Under the pieces are notes generated by a model. It worked only from the letters and a program-made list of their open reading frames with translations, had not been told where the DNA came from and searched no databases. Positions 6,491 through 11,059 of a DNA stretch of 11,059 nucleotides are shown in pieces (the first letter of the stretch is position 1; each line of letters starts with the position of its first letter). Origin of the DNA: JAYQUR01 sp038133505 (GTDB lineage Bacteria; Pseudomonadota; Alphaproteobacteria; MPNO01; UBA830); the NCBI GenBank assembly GCA_038133505.1, contig JAYPTI010000110.1:1-11059 (forward strand), in the 5' to 3' direction. A program made the translations under genes and the position numbers.

Positions 6491-7099
6491 ATGCGGGCGG
6501 CGGCGGCGCTTTTGCTGGTTGCGGGGCAGGCGGCGGCGGCCGATGGGACGCGCCTGATGGTCCTCGGCGACAGCTTGACGGCGGGATACGGCCTGCCGCA
6601 GGAACACGCGTTTCCGGTGAAACTCGAAGCCGCGCTCCGGAAAATGGGCGCCGACGTCGAGGTGATCAACGCAGGCGTGTCGGGCGACACGACGGCCGGC
6701 GGACGCGCCCGCCTCGACTGGGCGCTGGCCGACAGGCCGACGCACGTCATCGTCGAGCTCGGCGCGAACGACGCGCTGCGCGGCGTCGACCCGGCGACGA
6801 CGCGGGAAAATCTCGACGCCATCGTCGCGCGGCTGAAGAAGGAGGGCATTCGCGTGATGCTCGCCGGCATGTACGCGCCGCCCAACTGGGGCAAGGACTA
6901 CGAAAAGTCGTTCCGGTCGATCTATCCCGACCTCGCCCGCAAGCACGGCGTCGCGCTCTATCCGTTCTTTCTCGACGGCGTCGCAGCCGAACCGAAATTG
7001 AACCAGCCCGACGGCATCCACCCCAACGAAGCGGGCGTTGCGGTCCTCGTTGACCGCATGGGCCCGGTTGTGTTCCGCTGGCTCGACCGGAAGGAGTGA
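6491..7099 (+). CDS. tesA: TesA-like GDSL (SGNH) esterase / lysophospholipase, periplasmic
   Basis: This 202-residue protein has a short signal peptide (about residues 1-17: MR, then Ala/Leu-rich, ending AAAA before DGT). All four SGNH blocks follow: GDSL with catalytic S28, NAGVSGD (60-66, oxyanion-hole Gly), GAND (91-94, N93) and D174-G-I-H177. These correspond to S10, G44, N73, D154 and H157 of mature E. coli TesA, which hydrolyses acyl-CoA thioesters, esters and lysophospholipids in the periplasm. ATG 6491 has a poor Shine-Dalgarno but gives a sensible signal peptide. An in-frame ATG at 6413 would add 26 residues across the divergent promoter and its start codon would overlap that of ybbA. 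The gene heads a five-gene plus-strand run, with the FIST gene 2 bases downstream. Lipase versus thioesterase preference cannot be read from sequence. Confidence 0.88.
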   Translation: MRAAAALLLVAGQAAAADGTRLMVLGDSLTAGYGLPQEHAFPVKLEAALRKMGADVEVINAGVSGDTTAGGRARLDWALADRPTHVIVELGANDALRGVDPATTRENLDAIVARLKKEGIRVMLAGMYAPPNWGKDYEKSFRSIYPDLARKHGVALYPFFLDGVAAEPKLNQPDGIHPNEAGVAVLVDRMGPVVFRWLDRKE

Positions 7100-7101
7100 G
7101 C

Positions 7102-8232
7102 ATGGAAACCGTAACGCGCAGTTTCCGGCTCGGCCACGCCGCCGACGCCGACTGGGAAACGCTGACGCGAAGCTGCCTCGACCAGATGGGTCCGCCGCCC
7201 GAGAGCGCGAACCTGGGATTCGTCTACGTCACCGATATGCTCGACGACGAACTGCCGCAGATCGCGGAACGGCTGCGCGAAGAAACCGGCGTCGCCAACT
7301 GGGTCGGCACCATCGGCTTCGGCGTGATGGTCGGCGGCCATGAATATTTCGACCGGCCGGCGATGGTGACGATGCTGGGATCGCTTGCCGAGGATGCGTT
7401 CAGGCTGCTGCCGAACGTGGAAAAGCCCGGCGAGGAACTGCCGGCGGACCTGATGAACTGGGCCGGGCAGGCGAACCCGATGCTGGGCGTCGTCCACGCC
7501 GACCCGCGCAACCCCTATGTCGCGGACATCCTGAATTCCATCACCGACGACACCGACGCCTATCTGGTCGGCGGGCTGACCGCGTCTCGCGGCCGCCAGG
7601 GCCAGGTCGCGGGCGGCATGACGGAAGGCGGCGTCTCGGGCGTGCTGTTCTCGGAAGACGTCGCCGTCTCGACCGGCCTGAGCCAGGGCTGCTCGCCCGT
7701 GGGCGAGATCCACGAGGTGACGAAGGCGAAGGACAACATCCTGTTCGAGCTGGACGGAAGGCCTGCGCTGGAGGTCTTCAAGGAAGACATCGGCGAGGTG
7801 CTGGCGCGCAACCTGGAACGCGTGGCGGGTTACATCCACGCGGCGCTGCCGGTCTCGGGTGACGATTCAGGCGACTACCTGGTGCGCAACGTCGTCGGTA
7901 TCGACCCGCAGAACGGACTTGTCGCCATCGGCGAGCGCATCGCCGCGGGCGACCGCGTGATGTTCGTCCGCCGCGACGGCCCGTCGGCGATGAAGGACCT
8001 CGACCGCATGCTGACCGACGTGACCGGGCGCGCCGGCAAGGAGGCGAAGGCGGCGCTCTACTTCTCCTGCGTCGCACGCGGCCCGAACCTGTTCGGCGGC
8101 AATTCCGAAGAGCTGACCGCGGTACAGGATGCCATCGGCGCGGACGTGCCGGTCGTGGGCTTCTTCGCCAACGGCGAGATCTCCAAGAACCGCCTCTACG
8201 GCTATACCGGCGTCCTCACGCTGATCCTCTGA
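7102..8232 (+). CDS. Stand-alone FIST sensory domain protein (FIST_N + FIST_C)
   Basis: This 376-residue soluble protein has no signal peptide or membrane helix. It matches the FIST (F-box and intracellular signal transduction) layout. The N-terminal domain includes VGTIGFGVMVGG and VGGLTASRGRQGQVAGG. The C-terminal domain, from about residue 225, ends in GFFANGEISKNRLYGYTG, the usual FIST_C closing motif. FIST domains are thought to bind small ligands such as amino acids and are often fused to signalling outputs; here no output domain is attached. ATG 7102 is preferred over the overlapping GTG at 7096 because AAGGAG (7091-7096) sits 5 bases before the ATG. The gene begins 2 bases after the tesA stop, so translational coupling is likely. 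Its ligand and partner are unknown. Confidence 0.85.
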   Translation: METVTRSFRLGHAADADWETLTRSCLDQMGPPPESANLGFVYVTDMLDDELPQIAERLREETGVANWVGTIGFGVMVGGHEYFDRPAMVTMLGSLAEDAFRLLPNVEKPGEELPADLMNWAGQANPMLGVVHADPRNPYVADILNSITDDTDAYLVGGLTASRGRQGQVAGGMTEGGVSGVLFSEDVAVSTGLSQGCSPVGEIHEVTKAKDNILFELDGRPALEVFKEDIGEVLARNLERVAGYIHAALPVSGDDSGDYLVRNVVGIDPQNGLVAIGERIAAGDRVMFVRRDGPSAMKDLDRMLTDVTGRAGKEAKAALYFSCVARGPNLFGGNSEELTAVQDAIGADVPVVGFFANGEISKNRLYGYTGVLTLIL

Positions 8233-8251
8233 CGGGCCCCGTCGCGAGAAG

Positions 8252-8788
8252 ATGATCCGGCTTTTCGTCGCGCTCCCCATTCCCTACGACCTGCGCGCGC
8301 GTATCGCGGGGCTGCAGGGCGGCATCGACGGCGCCAGATGGGTGGCGCCCGAGAATCTCCACATCACGCTGCGGTTCATCGGCGAGGTGCCGGAAGACCG
8401 GCTGGAGGACATCGTCGCCGCGCTCGACCGCGTTCACCCGCCGTCGCTTACGATCGAGCCCGGCGACACGGGACGGTTCGGCACCGGCGACAAGGCGCGC
8501 GCAATCTGGGTCGGCGTCCGCAAGTTGCCCGAGATCGAGGCGCTGCATCAGGCGGTCGACCATGCGCTGGTCTGCACGGGCCTCCCGCCGGAAGGCCGTA
8601 AATACACACCGCACATCACCGTCGCGCGGCTGCGCGGCGCGCGCGGCGGCCGCGTCGCGAACTGGCTCGAGGCGACCGCCGGCTTCTTCGCGACGCCGTT
8701 CGACGCCCGCGCCTTCGTTCTCTACGAGAGCCGCATGGGCCGGGGCGGGCCGGTCTACGACCCGGTCGCGGAGTTCCCCCTTTCCTGA
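8252..8788 (+). CDS. thpR: RNA 2',3'-cyclic phosphodiesterase ThpR (LigT-type 2H phosphoesterase)
   Basis: This 178-residue protein has both HxTx motifs of the 2H phosphoesterase superfamily: H37-I-T39 in NLHITLRFIGEV and H121-I-T123 in YTPHITVARLRG. The N-terminus MIRLFVALP and the length are typical of bacterial ThpR/LigT. The family opens 2',3'-cyclic phosphates at RNA ends to 2'-phosphates and in vitro can form 2'-5' links between tRNA halves, so a cytoplasmic RNA-end role is likely. The gene starts 19 bases after the FIST gene with a GAGAAG site close to ATG 8252, and lies 51 bases before the ThDP enzyme gene. It is probably co-transcribed with its neighbours, although no functional link to them is obvious. 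Confidence 0.92.
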   Translation: MIRLFVALPIPYDLRARIAGLQGGIDGARWVAPENLHITLRFIGEVPEDRLEDIVAALDRVHPPSLTIEPGDTGRFGTGDKARAIWVGVRKLPEIEALHQAVDHALVCTGLPPEGRKYTPHITVARLRGARGGRVANWLEATAGFFATPFDARAFVLYESRMGRGGPVYDPVAEFPLS

Positions 8789-8839
8789 CGCATCGCCATC
8801 GCGCACAGTGCGGTCAACCGGGAAAGGGAGGAAACCGTC

Positions 8840-10621
8840 ATGGCGCTCATGAAGGGTGGCGAACTCATCATCGAGTTCCTGAAAAAAGAGAAAATCCCCT
8901 ACATCTTCGGCATCTGCGGGCACGGAAACGTGGGGCTGCTGGATGCGCTCTACGAGGCGCAGGACGACATCACGCTCGTCTCGCCGCGCCACGAGCAGGT
9001 CGCGGGCCACATGGCGGACGCCTATTTCCGCGTGAAGCACGAACCGGTTGCGACGCTGACGTCCTGCGGCCCGGGCTCGGCCAACCTCGTGATGGCGCTG
9101 GCGCTGGCGCAGACGGATTCGTCGGCCTTCCTCGCGATCACGGCGAACGTGCCGACGTCCCAGTTCAACCGCGCGCCCTTCCAGGAGATCAACCGCCACA
9201 ACCAGGCGGATTTCCCGAACGTCATCCGCCCGGTCGTCAAGCACAGCTACCAGCCGAGCCGCGTCGACATGCTGCCGCTGGCGCTGCGCCAGGCGACGAC
9301 CACGATGCTGTCCGGCCGGCCGGGACCGGTGAACGTGGATATTCCGTTCAACCTGTTCCAGGAAGAAGCCGACGTCGACGTGCCGCCGCCATCGGGCGGG
9401 CTCAACCTCAGGCGCAGCGGCGCATCGCCCGACGACGTCCGCGCCGCCGCCGACGCGATCCTCGCCGCCGAACGGCCTGTTCTTTTCATCGGCCACGGCG
9501 TGACGCTGTCGGAAGCGTCTGCCGAGCTGAGCGAACTGGCGCGCACGCTCCGCATTCCCGTGCTGTCGTCGCCCAACGGCATGGGCTGTCTCGACATGTC
9601 GGACCCGTTGTCGCTCGGCTTCATCGGCCGCAACGGCGTCTATCCGGCAAACCAGGCCGGCCGTCACGCCGACGTCGTCATCGCGATCGGCGCCCGGTTC
9701 GACGACCGGTCGTCGTCGTCGTGGATCGACGGCTATTCGTGGAACTTCCCGCGCACCCGGCTGATCCATGTCGACGTCGATCACGCGGAACTCGGCCGCA
9801 ACTATCCGCCGGACATCGGCATTCTCGCCGACGCGCGGACGTTCCTGCGCGAGCTTCTGGCGGAGATCGGGACGCGCGGGCCGGCGAACGCGGCCCTGCT
9901 CGCTGCCTGGCACGCGGATATCGAGAAATGGAAAAGCGAGTGGGAGGCGTTCGTTGCGCCCGGCTTCGACATGCACACCTCGCCGATCCGGCCGGAGCGC
10001 GTCGTCGCGGATTGCCGCAAGGTGCTGCCGGACGACGCCATCCTGTCGCTCGATTCGGGCGTCCACCACAACTGGTACATGCAGTTCTGGGAGGCGCGCC
10101 AGCCGCAGACGATGCTCAACACCTGGGGCTTCTCCGGCATGGGGTTCGGGCCGAGCGGCATCCTCGGCGCCAAGCTCGCAGCGCCCGACCGACCCTGCGT
10201 TGCGGTGTGCGGCGACGGCGGCTTCACGATGGTACCGCACGTCCTGTGCACGGCGGTCGAATACGACATCCCGGCCGTCTGGGTGGTGTGGAACAATTTC
10301 GCGTGGAGTGCGATCCGCGACATCCAGTACGGCATGTTCGGCGGCCGAGAGCTCGGCACCGCGTTTCGGCGGCAGTCGGAGAACCGCGAGCCCTACAACC
10401 CCGACTTCGCGGCATGGGCGCGAGCGGCCGGCGCCGACGGCGTCACGGTCACCAAGTCGGAGGATTTCGCCGGCGCGCTCGAAGCCGCCATCGCGTCGAA
10501 CCGGCCGTGCCTGATCGACGTTCATGTCGACGCCGAGTTGAAACCGCCGTCGACCGGCACGTGGCAGCTGCCGCCGACGCCGCACACTGAACCCGCTTTC
10601 GGCAAACCCTACGTGACTTGA
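8840..10621 (+). CDS. Thiamine-diphosphate-dependent enzyme, acetolactate-synthase-like, substrate unknown
   Basis: This 593-residue protein has the three-domain layout of the acetolactate synthase/decarboxylase family. The PYR domain (about 1-175) has the catalytic glutamate E52 in RHEQVAGHMADAY. A Rossmann-like central domain lies at about 200-335 (GARFDDR context), and the PP domain (about 375-560) has the ThDP/metal motif GDG (458-460) ending in N485-N486. QINR-type residues around PFQEINRHNQ and the phrase RPGPVNVDIP are family-typical. The HGNV stretch (28-31) recalls IolD-like members, but no inositol gene is nearby. Carboligation or decarboxylation of a 2-keto acid is expected, without a visible regulatory subunit gene. 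AGGGAGGAAA (8825-8834) is a strong ribosome site for ATG 8840. The cupin gene starts 11 bases downstream. A housekeeping IlvB seems unlikely because ilvN does not follow. Confidence 0.85.
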   Translation: MALMKGGELIIEFLKKEKIPYIFGICGHGNVGLLDALYEAQDDITLVSPRHEQVAGHMADAYFRVKHEPVATLTSCGPGSANLVMALALAQTDSSAFLAITANVPTSQFNRAPFQEINRHNQADFPNVIRPVVKHSYQPSRVDMLPLALRQATTTMLSGRPGPVNVDIPFNLFQEEADVDVPPPSGGLNLRRSGASPDDVRAAADAILAAERPVLFIGHGVTLSEASAELSELARTLRIPVLSSPNGMGCLDMSDPLSLGFIGRNGVYPANQAGRHADVVIAIGARFDDRSSSSWIDGYSWNFPRTRLIHVDVDHAELGRNYPPDIGILADARTFLRELLAEIGTRGPANAALLAAWHADIEKWKSEWEAFVAPGFDMHTSPIRPERVVADCRKVLPDDAILSLDSGVHHNWYMQFWEARQPQTMLNTWGFSGMGFGPSGILGAKLAAPDRPCVAVCGDGGFTMVPHVLCTAVEYDIPAVWVVWNNFAWSAIRDIQYGMFGGRELGTAFRRQSENREPYNPDFAAWARAAGADGVTVTKSEDFAGALEAAIASNRPCLIDVHVDAELKPPSTGTWQLPPTPHTEPAFGKPYVT

Positions 10622-10632
10622 GGAAACGACAC

Positions 10633-11001
10633 ATGGCCAAGAAGAAACAGGCGTTCGTCCGCAACATCGCCGAGGTCGAATGGAAGCAGTATCCGGGCCA
10701 TTACGGCGGCGCGCTGTCGAAACCGCTGGTCGCCGCCGAGACGTCGGACGCCCGGCTGATCGACCATCGCATCTCCTGCTACCAGCCGATGGCCTATGTC
10801 GAGCCGCACACCCACGCGGTGCAGGAACAGGTCTATCACGTGCTGGAGGGCGAGGGTCTGATGGAGATCGACGGCGAGAAGCGGGTCGTCCGCCGCCACG
10901 ACGTCATTTTTATATCGCCGGGGATCGAGCACGGGCTGGTGAATACCGGCCTGACCGACCTCGTCTTCATCGTCGTGACGACGCCGATGGAGGATAAGTA
11001 G
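10633..11001 (+). CDS. Small single-domain cupin protein
   Basis: This 122-residue beta-barrel protein has both cupin motifs. Motif 1 contains H59-T-H61-x3-E65 followed by VYHVLEGEG. Motif 2 is PGIEHGLVN with H100. These four residues form the usual metal-binding set, so a divalent metal site is expected. I chose ATG 10633, since GAGGAAA lies about 6 bases before it; the frame opens at a TTG at 10618 that overlaps the previous stop region. Small cupins of this kind act as dioxygenases, isomerases or ligand-binding regulators, and sequence alone does not decide. Tight linkage to the ThDP enzyme suggests that it acts on, or senses, the product or substrate of that enzyme. Its position at the end of the plus-strand run and the hairpin downstream mark it as probably the last gene. 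Confidence 0.88.
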   Translation: MAKKKQAFVRNIAEVEWKQYPGHYGGALSKPLVAAETSDARLIDHRISCYQPMAYVEPHTHAVQEQVYHVLEGEGLMEIDGEKRVVRRHDVIFISPGIEHGLVNTGLTDLVFIVVTTPMEDK

Positions 11002-11004
11002 TCT

Positions 11005-11023
11005 GATCCGCTAGCGCGGCATC
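11005..11023 (+). terminator. Weak hairpin after the cupin gene, possible end of the operon
   Basis: GATCCGC, loop TAGC, then GCGG-C-ATC form a 7-pair stem with one bulged C, starting 3 bases after the cupin stop. There is no T-tract, so it could be a Rho-dependent end or a 3' stabiliser rather than an intrinsic terminator. The rest of the window (11024-11059) shows no gene. Confidence 0.25.
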
Positions 11024-11059
11024 GCACCGGCCCGCTCCCCCTCCCGGCCACCCATGAGG

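Noticed and set aside
6415..6894. A 160-codon N-terminal extension of the YbbA-like ATPase
   Set aside because: It is antisense to the esterase gene, has no ABC features, and ATG 6414 has a good ribosome site and normal family length.
9710..9721. Four consecutive TCG codons in the ThDP gene as a slippage site
   Set aside because: Only four units encoding four serines in a loop; too short to suggest phase variation.
8216..10585. A 789-codon open frame on the minus strand opposite thpR and the ThDP gene
   Set aside because: It is antisense to two genes with clear catalytic motifs. Its product is Arg/Asp/Val/Glu-rich without domains, as expected from GC-biased third positions read backwards.

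Overview
The window is high-GC bacterial chromosome with dense genes and strong third-position GC bias. The gene set (a TPR-rich CcmI, the ybbA-ybbP/tesA cluster, a PEP-CTERM protein, a FIST sensor) and the sequence style point to an alphaproteobacterium, probably Rhodospirillales-like. That placement is an inference from sequence style; no rRNA or tRNA is present to test it. I see no insertion sequence, CRISPR array, phage gene or RNA gene.

Layout. (1) 2-1003 (+): the C-terminal part of the cytochrome c assembly chaperone CcmI, cut by the left edge. (2) 1118-2323 (+): a 12-helix MFS transporter. (3) 2345-3010 (-), convergent with the transporter: a secreted PEP-CTERM protein. Its upstream gap (3011-3178) is the most information-rich non-coding stretch here. 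It holds a near-consensus sigma-54 promoter with exact -24/-12 spacing, an AT island with an IHF-like site and a perfect dyad, a hairpin at the predicted transcript start, and repeats at enhancer distance. (4) 3179-6414 (-): a ybbA-ybbP-type ABC exporter pair overlapping by 4 bases (GTGA). (5) 6491-11001 (+), divergent from ybbA: five closely spaced genes, in order a TesA-like GDSL esterase, a stand-alone FIST sensor protein, the RNA 2',3'-cyclic phosphodiesterase ThpR, an acetolactate-synthase-like thiamine-diphosphate (ThDP) enzyme of unknown substrate, and a small cupin.

How the genes may work together. YbbA/YbbP/TesA is a conserved divergent neighbourhood also found in E. coli, linked to the envelope or periplasm. 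The ThDP enzyme and cupin are 11 bases apart and look like a two-gene catabolic module. The FIST protein starts 2 bases after tesA and is probably translationally coupled to it. The PEP-CTERM protein has no exosortase nearby, so sorting must use an enzyme encoded elsewhere. Its sigma-54 promoter fits the known association of PEP-CTERM systems with RpoN and the PrsK/PrsR two-component pair.

Most of the window is ordinary housekeeping or accessory content. The items most worth following are the PEP-CTERM promoter and the ThDP-cupin pair.
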